DNA of 64,000 nt from Halobacteria archaeon HArc-gm2 (GTDB lineage: Archaea > Halobacteriota > Halobacteria > Halobacteriales > Haloarculaceae): assembly GCA_025517465.1 (NCBI GenBank), contig JAOPKE010000004.1:200165-264164 (forward strand). Direction: 5' to 3'. The notes below the pieces were generated by a model, which had not been told where the DNA came from, did no database searches, and worked only from the letters and a program-made list of their open reading frames with translations. The translations under genes were made by a program, and so were the position numbers. Below are positions 8,769 through 18,176 of this stretch, piece after piece (position 1 is the stretch's first letter; each line of letters begins with the position of its first letter).

Positions 8769-9299
8769 TTACACCGAGTCCGGCGTCGTGTGTATCTCGA
8801 GGTCGACCTCGCGGGGCTCACCCTCGAGGTCGGTGACGATGCGCTCGACGATCCGTTCGGCCTCGTCCTGCACGAGGGGTTTCACCTTGCCGATGACCCA
8901 GTCCAGCGAGACGAGTCGCGGCAGGTCGAGTGTGCCCGAATCGGCCGTGTCGGGGTCGAACCGGATCGAGAGGGCGACGCGGGAGGCGTGGTCCTCGCCG
9001 GCAGGTGCGGCCTCTGGTACCGGGTCGACTCGCCAGTGCCCGTGGGCGTGGATGTCCTTGACGAGTTTCCAGTCGATCTGTTCCGGCGGGTCGACGGCGG
9101 TCACTTCCGAGCGCGCGGTGTAGGAGACCTTCCACCAGGCGAAGGTGAGCCCGTAGCGCGTTCCCGAGGAGCCGTCGCCGTCCTGGGTCACGGATTCGAG
9201 GTACTTAGAGTACTTCGCGTAGCCCGGGAAGTCCAGGAGGAACTCGTAAACCTCCGCGGGCGGCAGGTAGACGACGGTACTGACCTCGACGTTGTCCAC
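8769..9299 (-). CDS. SRPBCC (START/coenzyme Q-binding-like) protein
   Basis: A 176-residue protein with the helix-grip fold pattern of SRPBCC proteins: an opening beta strand (DNVEVSTVVYLPPAEVYEFL), the 'FPGYAKYSKYLESV' helix and a long C-terminal amphipathic helix. These domains bind hydrophobic ligands such as quinones, polyketides or lipids. The GTG at 9299 is chosen as start because it begins directly at the first strand, and upstream residues in frame are Arg/Pro-rich with no domain character. It is divergent from trpB. Ligand unknown. Confidence 0.8.
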   Translation of the reverse strand: MDNVEVSTVVYLPPAEVYEFLLDFPGYAKYSKYLESVTQDGDGSSGTRYGLTFAWWKVSYTARSEVTAVDPPEQIDWKLVKDIHAHGHWRVDPVPEAAPAGEDHASRVALSIRFDPDTADSGTLDLPRLVSLDWVIGKVKPLVQDEAERIVERIVTDLEGEPREVDLEIHTTPDSV

Positions 9300-9421
9300 G
9301 TGGGTCCATCGGCGCGCTCCGCCTTGAGCGTTCGTCCTTCGACGAACTGTCACGTCGTGCCGCGGGCGGGGAGCGCTCGGTCCATAGAGCTTTGTAGGCG
9401 ACCCGGCATACGGTGTGACGT

Positions 9422-10594
<1,173 letters not shown>

Positions 10595-10599
10595 CCCTC

Positions 10600-10605
10600 T
10601 TTTTT
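10600..10605 (+). terminator. T-tract terminator after trpB
   Basis: Six consecutive T residues start six bases after the trpB stop codon in the context ccctcttttttgtcc. Short T runs after stop codons are the usual intrinsic termination signal in archaea. The next gene starts 26 bases further on, so termination here may be partial. Confidence 0.5.
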
Positions 10606-10630
10606 GTCCACCCCTGCCCCACATCCCTCC

Positions 10631-11404
10631 ATGAGTGACGAGTCAGAATCCGTCGTCGTCGTCGGCGGCGGCGTCGCCGGTCTCTCGGCGGCGCTGTTCA
10701 CGGCGCGAGCGGGGCTCCCGACCCGCGTCGTTTCGGCCGGCGAACCGATCCTCGCGCGCAACGCGCACCTGGAGAACGTCCCCGGGTTCCCCGCAGGCGT
10801 CAACGCACGACTCCTGCTGGAGATGACCCGCGACCAGGTCGACGACGCGGGCGCGGAGTTCGTCGACGGACAGGTCGTGGACGTCACGCCGGTCGACGAA
10901 GGCGCTGCCGACCAGGACCGTTCCGACGACGGCGCTGGCTTCACGGTCGCGCTCGAAGACGGCCGGGACCTGTCCGCCGACTGCGTCGTCGCGGCCTCGT
11001 GGTCAGACGCCACCTACCTAGACGACCTCGACCTGGGTCTGATCGACCGGGGGAGCAAACGATACGTCGACGTCGACGAGTTCGGCCGGTCGGCCGTCGA
11101 CGGCCTGTACGCCGCTGGCCGGCTCGCCGGCACGTACCACCAGGCCATCGTCGCCGCTGGCCACGGCGCGACGGTCGGCCGAACCGTCGTCGAGGACTCG
11201 GAGGTGCCGTTCTACAACGACTGGGTCGCGCCGGAGGGGTACTTCACCGGCCGCGGGCGCGAGGTCCCGCCCGGCTGCGAGGAGATCGGCGAGGCGGAGT
11301 GGCAGCGACGGGCCGACCGGTCGGCGGAGACGATGCGAGAATACTTCGAGGACCCAGCCGTCGAACCGCCGACGATGCATCCGTCCGTGGACGACGACGA
11401 ATAG
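10631..11404 (+). CDS. Thioredoxin-reductase-like FAD protein lacking the redox disulfide
   Basis: The 257-residue flavoprotein has an N-terminal dinucleotide motif (VVVVGGGVAGLSAALFTAR), the 'HLENVPGFPAGVNARLL' block typical of thioredoxin reductases and a C-terminal FAD motif (VDGLYAAGRLAGTYHQAIVAAG). It is shorter than TrxB (about 310-340 residues) because the NAD(P)H domain with its CxxC pair is missing. Without CxxC it cannot work as a classic thioredoxin reductase; a one-domain FAD oxidoreductase or an FAD-bound accessory protein is more likely. The C-terminal tail of about 75 residues is acidic and Arg-rich. Start ATG 10631 lies at the beginning of the FAD fold. It lies 36 bases after trpB on the same strand. 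Confidence 0.8.
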   Translation: MSDESESVVVVGGGVAGLSAALFTARAGLPTRVVSAGEPILARNAHLENVPGFPAGVNARLLLEMTRDQVDDAGAEFVDGQVVDVTPVDEGAADQDRSDDGAGFTVALEDGRDLSADCVVAASWSDATYLDDLDLGLIDRGSKRYVDVDEFGRSAVDGLYAAGRLAGTYHQAIVAAGHGATVGRTVVEDSEVPFYNDWVAPEGYFTGRGREVPPGCEEIGEAEWQRRADRSAETMREYFEDPAVEPPTMHPSVDDDE

Positions 11405-11437
11405 GACGTCGTCGTGACCCGGGCCATCGCGCGTCCG

Positions 11438-12535
11438 CTAGCTCGTGTCCTGTTCGGAGAAGGTGAGCCACCAGTTCGACGCGTCGGTAATGTCGACGCC
11501 GTTGTGGGACCAGTCGCCGGTCAGCGACCGGACCACGTGCGTCGTCGGGTTCGCGACGCTGCCCAGCGGTGGCCGGTCGTCGCTCCGGAACCCCGCGCGC
11601 CCCAGCGCTGACCGCGACAATGCCGACGGCGCGGCCAGGACGTCGGATTCTGCGTAGTCGCGAACCAGCCGGTGGAGGAGCGCGTCCTGCGCGTCGGTCG
11701 CCTCCCCGTCCGGCGTCGGGACCACGTCGGTCACCTTCGTCGTGCGGAGTCCGGACTCGACGGAGGTGCCGACGACCATCCCGGCGACCGGCTCGCCGTC
11801 CCGCTCGGCGACGTAGGCCGCGTAGTCCCACGCGGGAGTCTGGAAGCGCCAGTCGTAGAACTGTTCGTCCCGCCAGACGTGGATGCCACTCGACGTCTCG
11901 CTGGCCGCCAGGTCCGCCATTGTCTCGGCCGGAACCGACTCGTAGCGCCGCACAGTCACGCCGTCGGGGGACCGGGTCCGCAAGTCAGACAGGCGGTTGT
12001 AGCCGCCGAGTGCGAGTCCAGCGGCGCCGGCCACCGACTTCCACGCCGCCGACTCGTCGAGTCCGAACGCGTTCGTGTTCTGTATCCGATAGTACGTCGT
12101 CTCTTCACCGACCGTCTCCCAGCCGAGTTTCAGGTAGCCCGGTCCGGAGCGGTGGTTGGGGAAGTTGAAGAAGAAGGCCGGCTCCCCCTCGCCGTACTTT
12201 TCGATGGCAGCCTCGGTCATCCGGGTGAACAGGCCCTGACGCCGGTGGTCGGGGTGGACCATCGTGTCTCCGGGCTGGAGCGCCAGCGCACGCTCGCCGT
12301 CGACGGCCACGTCGAGCGCGAAGAACGGACGCGCACCGACGAGCTCACCGCCCCGTTTCGCGACGAGGATGGGGACGTGGTCGACGTAGGGGTTGTCTTC
12401 GTACTTCCACGCGAACCACTCGGGACCGTAGTTCGGTTCGAACGTCTCCGAGTGCAGGTCGAGGAACGCCGTGAGGTCGCTCGACTCGAACTCCCGGACG
12501 GCGTACTCCCGCTGGACAGGCTCCTGACGGCTCAT
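11438..12535 (-). CDS. GNAT family N-acetyltransferase, copy 1
   Basis: The 365-residue protein has a GNAT domain at about 8-150, with the acetyl-CoA pyrophosphate-binding motif A 'MVHPDHRRQGLFTRMTEAA' (about 90-108). A second, more divergent half at about 200-350 is consistent with a double-GNAT architecture. GNAT enzymes transfer an acetyl group from acetyl-CoA to an amine; the substrate is unknown. It is strongly similar over its full length to the next gene upstream (12599-13714), including the blocks NPYVDHVPILVA, FFFNFPNHRS and ending S/NWWLTFSE. A TATA-like sequence near 12561-12571 on this strand lies about 27-30 bases before the ATG, supporting an independent, nearly leaderless transcript. 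Confidence 0.88.
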   Translation of the reverse strand: MSRQEPVQREYAVREFESSDLTAFLDLHSETFEPNYGPEWFAWKYEDNPYVDHVPILVAKRGGELVGARPFFALDVAVDGERALALQPGDTMVHPDHRRQGLFTRMTEAAIEKYGEGEPAFFFNFPNHRSGPGYLKLGWETVGEETTYYRIQNTNAFGLDESAAWKSVAGAAGLALGGYNRLSDLRTRSPDGVTVRRYESVPAETMADLAASETSSGIHVWRDEQFYDWRFQTPAWDYAAYVAERDGEPVAGMVVGTSVESGLRTTKVTDVVPTPDGEATDAQDALLHRLVRDYAESDVLAAPSALSRSALGRAGFRSDDRPPLGSVANPTTHVVRSLTGDWSHNGVDITDASNWWLTFSEQDTS

Positions 12536-12598
12536 GCGTACTCCCAGGCAGATGAATCGTATAGTAATACGATCGCTACCGCCGTATCGGGCGCGGCG

Positions 12599-13714
12599 CT
12601 AGTTCGAGTCCTTCTCGGCGAAGGTGAGACGCCAGTTCGCCGGGTCCGTCACGTCGAGCCCGTCGACGCGCCACTCCCCGGTCAGCGACCGCACGACGTG
12701 CGTCGTCTGGGTCGCGACGCGCGAAAGCGGCGGTCTGTCGTCGCGCCTGAACCCGCGCCCGACGGCGACCGAATGCGGAAGCGTCGCCGGTGCGGTCAGG
12801 ACGTCCGACTCGGCGTTGTCCCGCACCGCTCGCCCGAGCAACGCGTCGAGACAGTCCGCGGTGCGACCGCCACCGACAGCGTCGTCTGGCAGTGGAAGGA
12901 CGTCCACGATCTTCGTCTGGACGATGCCCGCGCTGACCCCCGTCCCGGTGACCATCGCCGCGACCGCGTCACTACCGTCCACCGCGACGTAGGCGTCGTA
13001 GGTCCAGACGGGATTGTCGAACCGCCAGTCGTAGAACTGCTCGTCCCGCCACGCCCGGATCCCCATCCGGTCCTCCGGCGCGGCCAGCGACCCGAGTGTC
13101 GCTGACGGAACCGTCTCGCGACGCTGTACCGTCACGCCGTCGGCGGTATCCGTCCGACGGTCGGACAGCCAGTTGTGACAGCCGACCACTGGCCGCAGGC
13201 CGAGCGCCGCGACTGTGCTCCACGGCGCCGACAGGCTCGTCGCCATGGCAGACGGATCCTGAACACGATAGTACGTCGGCCGATCGGCGACTCGCTTCCA
13301 CCCCAGTTTCAGGTTCCCCGGCGCGGACCGGTGGTTGGGGAAGTTGAAGAAGAAGGCTGGTTTCCCCTCGTCATACTTCTCGATCGCGGCCTCGGTCATC
13401 CGGGTAAACAAGCCCTGACGGCGGTGGTCGGGGTGGACCATCGCGTCGGCCGGCTGGAGTGCCAGGCGGCGCTCGCCGCCGACCGACACGTCGAGCGTGA
13501 AGAAGGGCCGGGCACCCACCAGGTCGCCGTCCCGTTCCGCGACGAGTATCGGAACGTGGTCGACGTAGGGGTTGTCACCGTACTTCCAGTCGAACCACTC
13601 CCGGTCACGGTCGGTGCCGAAAACCTGCGCGTAGAGGTCGAGAAATCCGTCGAAGTCGCTGGCCTCGTACGGCCGAATAGCGTATTCGGACTGCCGCACC
13701 GAAAGTTGGCCCAT
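12599..13714 (-). CDS. GNAT family N-acetyltransferase, copy 2
   Basis: The 371-residue paralogue of the preceding gene has the same motif A (MVHPDHRRQGLFTRMTEAA) and shares long identical blocks, while the middle part (about 150-230) has diverged. The start MGQLSVRQSEYAIRPYE was chosen because it aligns with the first residues of copy 1; a TATA-like gataagtata at 13741-13750 on this strand sits 27-30 bases before that ATG. The pair looks like a tandem duplication followed by divergence, perhaps to acetylate related substrates. No biosynthetic cluster nearby hints at the acceptor. Confidence 0.88.
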   Translation of the reverse strand: MGQLSVRQSEYAIRPYEASDFDGFLDLYAQVFGTDRDREWFDWKYGDNPYVDHVPILVAERDGDLVGARPFFTLDVSVGGERRLALQPADAMVHPDHRRQGLFTRMTEAAIEKYDEGKPAFFFNFPNHRSAPGNLKLGWKRVADRPTYYRVQDPSAMATSLSAPWSTVAALGLRPVVGCHNWLSDRRTDTADGVTVQRRETVPSATLGSLAAPEDRMGIRAWRDEQFYDWRFDNPVWTYDAYVAVDGSDAVAAMVTGTGVSAGIVQTKIVDVLPLPDDAVGGGRTADCLDALLGRAVRDNAESDVLTAPATLPHSVAVGRGFRRDDRPPLSRVATQTTHVVRSLTGEWRVDGLDVTDPANWRLTFAEKDSN

Positions 13715-13874
13715 CGTCGTATGCAGACGCGCGGGCGAACTATACTTATCTTCCTCGTAATCTCTCACAGCCGTCCATGAGCGGGAATGCGGACGTCTAT
13801 CGCGACGTTACCGACCGCCTAAAATCCGTTCTCGGGTGACAGATCGCACCGAATACGTCTGTTTGAGTGGCGGT

Positions 13875-13884
13875 GCTTAAATGA
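13875..13884 (+). promoter_or_regulatory. TATA box for coaBC
   Basis: The sequence gcttaaatga is centred about 27 bases before the ATG at 13907, which places transcription start on or next to the start codon. This predicts a leaderless coaBC message, common in haloarchaea. Confidence 0.55.
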
Positions 13885-13906
13885 CAGGCAGGACAATCTA
13901 CGGGCA

Positions 13907-15064
13907 ATGTTGCAGGGAGCGAACGTCGCGCTGGGCGTCACGGGGTCGATCGCGGCCGTCAAGACCGTCGAACTGGCCCACGAACTCCGGCGCCGGGGTG
14001 CGACGGTCAGGGCGGTGATGACGGGGAGCGCCCGGGGCATCGTCCACCCCTGGGCGCTGGAGTACGCCACCGGGAACGACGTGGTGACGGAGCTGACGGG
14101 ACGCGTCGAACACGTCGAACTGTGCGGCGTCGACGGCTGGGCCGACGTGTTGCTCGTCGCGCCGGCGACCGCGAACACGGTCGGCAAGATCGCCGCCGCG
14201 GTCGACGACACGCCCGTGACGACGTGTGCGACGACGGCGCTCGGGGCGGGCGTCCCCGTCGTCGTCGCGCCCGCGATGCACGAACCGATGTACGACCATC
14301 CGGGCGTGCTGGACGCCATCGACCGCGTCGAGGAGTGGGGCGTCGACTTCGTCGACCCCCGGATCGAGGAAGGGAAGGCGAAGATCGCGAGCGAGGAGGC
14401 CATCGTCACCGACGCCGCGCGCGCCGCGACCGACTCGCCCCTCGAGGGCCGGCACGTCGCCGTGACCAGCGGGGCGACGACGGAGTCGATCGACCCGGTA
14501 CGGACCCTCTCGAACCGGGCGTCGGGCAAGACCGGGCGTGCGGTCGCTCGCGCGTGCTACGTTCGCGGGGCGGACGTCACGCTCGTTCACGACGGATCGG
14601 ACGTGCCGTACGCGGGCGTACGAGACGTCGAGTCGGCCGCGGAGATGACCGACGTGGTGGCGGATCTGGGCCAGCAAGCGGACGCGCTGGTCTCGGCCGC
14701 CGCCATCTCCGACTACACGATGGACGGCGAACCCGAGAAGATTCCCTCCGGGCAGGAGCGGCTGACGCTCGAACTCGAACCCACGCCCAAGCTCATCGAC
14801 GCTGTCCGGGAGGCCCACCCCGACCTCCCCATCGTCGGGTTCAAGGTCGAGACCGACGCGGACGACGATCAGCTCGTCGAGCGGGCCCGTGAGATACAGG
14901 AGCGAGCGGGCCTCGCGTTCGTCGTCGCGAACGACGCGACCGTCATGGGGGAGGACGGGACCCGGGCACTGGTAGTCGACGGCGAGGACGCGCGCGAGTA
15001 CGAGGGATCGAAGGACGGACTCGGTGCCCGGATCGCCGACGAACTCGTCGCCGAACTGATCTGA
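13907..15064 (+). CDS. coaBC: Bifunctional phosphopantothenoylcysteine decarboxylase/phosphopantothenate-cysteine ligase
   Basis: This 385-residue bifunctional enzyme carries out two steps of coenzyme A synthesis: ligation of cysteine to 4'-phosphopantothenate and FMN-dependent decarboxylation to phosphopantetheine. The CoaC flavoprotein domain spans about 1-175 (GVTGSIAAVKTVELAHEL; LLVAPATANTVGKIA; APAMHEPMYDHP). The CoaB ligase domain covers about 185-385 (TSGATTESIDPVRTLSNRASGKTG; VSAAAISDYTM; GFKVET). It is a complete fused form. It stands alone, followed by the Mrp operon after 121 bases, which has its own TATA box. Confidence 0.95.
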   Translation: MLQGANVALGVTGSIAAVKTVELAHELRRRGATVRAVMTGSARGIVHPWALEYATGNDVVTELTGRVEHVELCGVDGWADVLLVAPATANTVGKIAAAVDDTPVTTCATTALGAGVPVVVAPAMHEPMYDHPGVLDAIDRVEEWGVDFVDPRIEEGKAKIASEEAIVTDAARAATDSPLEGRHVAVTSGATTESIDPVRTLSNRASGKTGRAVARACYVRGADVTLVHDGSDVPYAGVRDVESAAEMTDVVADLGQQADALVSAAAISDYTMDGEPEKIPSGQERLTLELEPTPKLIDAVREAHPDLPIVGFKVETDADDDQLVERAREIQERAGLAFVVANDATVMGEDGTRALVVDGEDAREYEGSKDGLGARIADELVAELI

Positions 15065-15100
15065 TCCGGGCGTTCGGGCCCCGCTGGTCGACCGGTTACG

Positions 15101-15110
15101 AAATAGTTAT
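15101..15110 (+). promoter_or_regulatory. TATA box of the Mrp antiporter operon
   Basis: The A/T-rich aaatagttat is the best TATA candidate upstream of the antiporter genes. Transcription would start near 15130, downstream of the GTG at 15123, which argues for the GTG at 15186 as the first start codon and a leader of roughly 55 bases. Confidence 0.45.
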
Positions 15111-15185
15111 CCTTGTGGTAGGGTGAATGTCGGACGACAACTGAATCGCTCGCCAGACAGCGCTGCAGCGAGATTTCCCACGACT

Positions 15186-16223
15186 GTGACATCGAAAGAG
15201 GCCCGTCGTTTGCTCGTGCCAGTGGCCGACTCCGTGACGTTGCGAAACACGGTCGCCTACGCCGTCGAGGAGGCGGCCGCCGCGTCGGACGGGGCGCCCG
15301 CGACGATCCACTTCGTCGTCTTCGAGAGCGCCCGCGCCGTCGACCCGACCGGTCCAGCGGACCTGGGCGACGACCACGAACTCCTCGACCGCGTCTCCGT
15401 GTGGGCCGACGAGGACCGCGCCGGTCAGGAAGCGTCCGTCGAGGTCGAACTGGCCGTCGTCGGCGCCGACCGCTACCTGTTCAGCCCGGACCAGTACGCC
15501 GACGCGCTCGCCGACTACGCGGCCGCTCACGACGTCGACCGTGTCGTCCTCGACCCGGAGTACGACCCCGGGTCGGGCGCACCGATGCTCTGGCCGCTGG
15601 CGACGGAACTACAGCGTCGCGACCTCGACGTCGAGGAGGCGCCCGTCGAGCGGCCGCGCCGACAGACCGTCCTCGGTCGCACTGGCACCGCGCGGAAGTA
15701 CGTCGCCATCTTCGGCGCCTCGTTCCTCTTCTACCAGGCGCTGGGCGCGTGGACGACGTTCGACCTCGTGACCGGCGGGCTCACCGCCGGCCTCGTCGCC
15801 GCGCTGCTCGCACCCATCGTGTTCGGTCACCAACCTTCCCTGACTCACCTCGCCGTCCAGACCGTCCGCATGGCCGTCTACGCCCCCTACCTGCTCTGGG
15901 AGATCGCGAAGGCGAACCTCCAGATCGCCTACGTCGTGCTCCACCCTTCGCTCCCCATCGACCCGGAGATGGTCGAGTTCGACGCTGCCGTCTGGGGCGA
16001 CACCCCTGTGACGACACTGGCCAACAGCATCACGCTGACCCCGGGAACCCTGACCGTCGACGTGACCGAGCAGTCGTTCGTCGTTCACTCGCTGACCGAA
16101 GCGACGCGCGACGGCCTCTTCGAGGGGAGTCTCGAACGGGCCGTCCGCTTCGTCTTCTGGGGCCGTGCGGCGGCCAGGATACCGAGCCCGCGCGAACGCG
16201 GGGAGGAGGGCGACGATGGTTAA
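15186..16223 (+). CDS. mrpE: Mrp antiporter subunit E with N-terminal Usp-like domain
   Basis: The 345-residue protein fuses a universal-stress-protein-like alpha/beta domain (about 1-150; opening RRLLVPVADSVTLRNTVAYAVEEA) to an MrpE/MnhE membrane domain (about 170-345). The latter has helices at 'YVAIFGASFLFYQALGAW' and 'TAGLVAALLAPIVFG', the conserved 'YAPYLLWEIAKANLQIAYVVLHP' and the 'TLTPGTLTVDV' signature. Bacterial MrpE is only about 160 residues; the Usp fusion is a feature seen in haloarchaeal homologues. It is the first gene of the antiporter operon and overlaps mrpF by 8 bases. The GTG start is preferred on promoter position and because the fold begins right after it. Confidence 0.9.
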   Translation: MTSKEARRLLVPVADSVTLRNTVAYAVEEAAAASDGAPATIHFVVFESARAVDPTGPADLGDDHELLDRVSVWADEDRAGQEASVEVELAVVGADRYLFSPDQYADALADYAAAHDVDRVVLDPEYDPGSGAPMLWPLATELQRRDLDVEEAPVERPRRQTVLGRTGTARKYVAIFGASFLFYQALGAWTTFDLVTGGLTAGLVAALLAPIVFGHQPSLTHLAVQTVRMAVYAPYLLWEIAKANLQIAYVVLHPSLPIDPEMVEFDAAVWGDTPVTTLANSITLTPGTLTVDVTEQSFVVHSLTEATRDGLFEGSLERAVRFVFWGRAAARIPSPRERGEEGDDG

Positions 16224-16491
16224 CGTGGAGGCCGCGCTGCTCGTCGGCGCCGGCGCGTTCGTCGCCTTCGCAATCGTCGGTCTCTACCGGATACTCCAGG
16301 GGCCGACGATGCACGACCGCGTCGTCGCGGTCAACGTCGTCGGGACGAACACCGTCATCGCCATCGCGCTGGTCGCCGGTGCCTACGACAATCAGATGTT
16401 CCTCGACATCGCGCTCGTGTACGCCCTGCTCAACTTCCTGCTGAGCATCGCCATCTCGAAGTTCAGCGTCGAACACGGAGGGGTGCTCTGA
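16216..16491 (+). CDS. mrpF: Mrp antiporter subunit F
   Basis: A 91-residue hydrophobic protein with three membrane helices and the MrpF/MnhF signature 'YRILQGPTMHDRVVAVNVVGTN' (about 22-43). MrpF is a small structural subunit at the interface of the Mrp complex. The ATG at 16216 overlaps the end of mrpE, and the last base of its stop is the first base of mrpG, indicating translational coupling. Confidence 0.93.
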   Translation: MVNVEAALLVGAGAFVAFAIVGLYRILQGPTMHDRVVAVNVVGTNTVIAIALVAGAYDNQMFLDIALVYALLNFLLSIAISKFSVEHGGVL

Positions 16492-16817
16492 TGGCCATCT
16501 CCGAGTACGCAGCCGTCGCGCTCGTCGCGGGCGGCGCCTTCTTCGGCCTCGTCGCCGCCGTCGGGCTGGTGCGACTGCCCGACGTCTACACCCGGACCCA
16601 CGCCGCCTCCAAGAGCGACACGCTCGGGGCGGTGCTCGCGCTCGGCGGCGTCGCCCTCGTCATCGACGCGCAGCTGGCCACGGTCAAGGCCGTCTTCCTG
16701 CTCCTGTTCATGTTCCTGACCAACCCCACCGCGGCACACGCCATCGCCCGCGCGGCCCGTGACCAGGGTATCGAGCCGTGGACCACCGACGACGCCGACG
16801 CCGGAGGTGAGCCGTGA
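16491..16817 (+). CDS. mrpG: Mrp antiporter subunit G
   Basis: The 108-residue subunit has three membrane helices and the family-typical 'GLVRLPDVYTRTHAASKSDTLGAV' block at about 25-48, plus 'LFMFLTNPTAAHAIARAA' near 75-92. It belongs to the membrane arm of the multisubunit Na+/H+ antiporter. The start shares a base with the mrpF stop, and the gene overlaps the next one by four bases. Confidence 0.95.
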   Translation: MAISEYAAVALVAGGAFFGLVAAVGLVRLPDVYTRTHAASKSDTLGAVLALGGVALVIDAQLATVKAVFLLLFMFLTNPTAAHAIARAARDQGIEPWTTDDADAGGEP

Positions 16818-17353
16818 CCCCGTCCGTCCTCGAGGTCGTCCTGCTCGTGTTCGTGCTGACGAGCGCGCTGGGCGCGGCCCTGCTGAAGGACACGCTCGCC
16901 GCCGTGATGGCCTTCGCCGCCTACAGCCTGGGCATCTCCATCATCTGGGTGCTGCTCCAGGCGCCCGACGTCGGCCTGACCGAGGCCGCCGTCGGCGCCG
17001 GCGTGATGACCATCCTCCTCCTCATCGCGCTGGCCAACACCGTCCGGCCGTCGGAAGACCAGCTCTTCGAGCGGGTCCGGCCCCGGACGGTGCTGGCCGT
17101 CGGCGCGTTCGTCCTCGTCATGGGGGCGACAGTCCCCGCGCTCCCGGCGGTCGGCGCGACCGACTCGCCCGTCGGCTCCGGCGAGGTGACCGACTACTAC
17201 CTCGACAACGCCTACGAGGAGACCGAGGTGCACAACGCCGTCACCGCCGTGCTCGCCGCCTACCGCGGGTTCGACACGCTCGGTGAAGCGGTGGTCGTCT
17301 TCGTCGCCGGCGTGGCGACGCTGACAGTGCTTCGCACGGAGGCGTTCGCATGA
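16814..17353 (+). CDS. DUF4040 subunit, equivalent of the MrpA C-terminal part
   Basis: The 179-residue membrane protein matches the DUF4040 (MbhD-like) segment that in bacteria is fused to the C-terminal end of MrpA: 'ALLKDTLAAVMAFAAYSLGISIIWVLLQAPDVGLTEAAVGAGV' spread over about 22-64, including the acidic Glu in LTEAAVGAG that is conserved in proton-pathway subunits. The second half (about 95-179) with a helix and a final 'GEAVVVFVAGVATLTVLRTEAF' resembles the MbhE/MrpB N-terminal module. Thus the bacterial MrpA is split here into separate genes. GTG start, overlapping mrpG by four bases. Confidence 0.88.
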   Translation: MTPSVLEVVLLVFVLTSALGAALLKDTLAAVMAFAAYSLGISIIWVLLQAPDVGLTEAAVGAGVMTILLLIALANTVRPSEDQLFERVRPRTVLAVGAFVLVMGATVPALPAVGATDSPVGSGEVTDYYLDNAYEETEVHNAVTAVLAAYRGFDTLGEAVVVFVAGVATLTVLRTEAFA

Positions 17354-17817
17354 GCGGGCGCGACCAGGCGCCGCTGTACGTCGAGAGCCCGATCATCATG
17401 ACCACCGTCAGGGTCGTCGCGCCCTTCGTGCTCACGTTCGGCCTGTTCATCATGCTTCACGGGGCCGACTCTCCAGGCGGCGGGTTCCAGGGCGGCGTCA
17501 TCGCCGGGTCCGTCGTCATGATGACCGCCTTCGCCTTCGGCATCGACGCGACCCGGGAGTGGATCGACGCCCGCGCCATCGTCGGGCTGACGTCCCTCGG
17601 CGTGTTGACGTTCGCCGGCATCGGCCTGGGTGCGATGGCGCTCGACGGCGCGTTCCTGCAGTACGACGTCTACGCGCCCTACATCTCGCACGCCAGCAAG
17701 TACGGCATCGAACTGGTCGAACTCGCCATCGGGGGCATCGTGGCCGGCGTCGTCGTCGGCCTGTTCTTCGTCCTCTCGGCCGGGTTCGGCCACGCAGACG
17801 GAGGTGAGGAGGCGTGA
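17350..17817 (+). CDS. mrpB: Mrp antiporter subunit B (MnhB domain)
   Basis: The 155-residue subunit shows the MnhB signature: 'VRVVAPFVLTFGLFIMLHG' followed by 'DSPGGGFQGGVIAGSVVM' (about 22-58), and four predicted membrane helices ending 'AIGGIVAGVVVGLFFVLSAGFG'. The ATGA overlap with both neighbours keeps it in the same translationally coupled operon. Confidence 0.94.
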   Translation: MSGRDQAPLYVESPIIMTTVRVVAPFVLTFGLFIMLHGADSPGGGFQGGVIAGSVVMMTAFAFGIDATREWIDARAIVGLTSLGVLTFAGIGLGAMALDGAFLQYDVYAPYISHASKYGIELVELAIGGIVAGVVVGLFFVLSAGFGHADGGEEA

Positions 17818-18176
17818 GCGTGATAGACGCCCTCCTGACCCACTACAACTACTACGCCGTCGTCCTGTTGCTGGGCATCGGCGTGTACATGCTGGTCGAA
17901 TCGACGAACCTGATCAAGAAAGTCATCGGGATGAACATCTTCCAGACCGGCATCTTCCTCTTTTTCATCACCGCGGCGTACGTCGAGGGCGGGGCCGCAC
18001 CGGTCGTCCACGAGGGCGGCGGGCCGTACGTGAGTCCGCTTCCCCACGTGCTCATCCTGACGGCCATCGTCGTGGGCGTGGCGCTGACTGCGGTGGCGCT
18101 CGCGCTCGTCGTCCGTATCTACGACGAGTACGGGACGCTCGACGAGGAGGTGTTGCGACAGCTCTACCATGATTGA
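17814..18176 (+). CDS. mrpC: Mrp antiporter subunit C
   Basis: A NuoK-like subunit of 120 residues with three membrane helices: 'YYAVVLLLGIGVYMLVES', 'VIGMNIFQTGIFLFFITAAY' and 'HVLILTAIVVGVALTAVALALVVRIYD'. The conserved 'NLIKKVIGMNIFQTGI' and 'LPHVLILTAIVVG' segments mark MrpC/MnhC. A stretch after the second helix (EGGAAPVVHEGGGPYVSP) is the usual extracellular loop. It overlaps mrpD by eight bases. Confidence 0.94.
   Translation: MSVIDALLTHYNYYAVVLLLGIGVYMLVESTNLIKKVIGMNIFQTGIFLFFITAAYVEGGAAPVVHEGGGPYVSPLPHVLILTAIVVGVALTAVALALVVRIYDEYGTLDEEVLRQLYHD

Noticed and set aside
13777-13839. Tiny frame starting MSGNADVYRDVTDRL before coaBC
   Set aside because: Only 20 codons, no domain and no clear promoter or start signal; composition is acceptable but not enough to call a gene.
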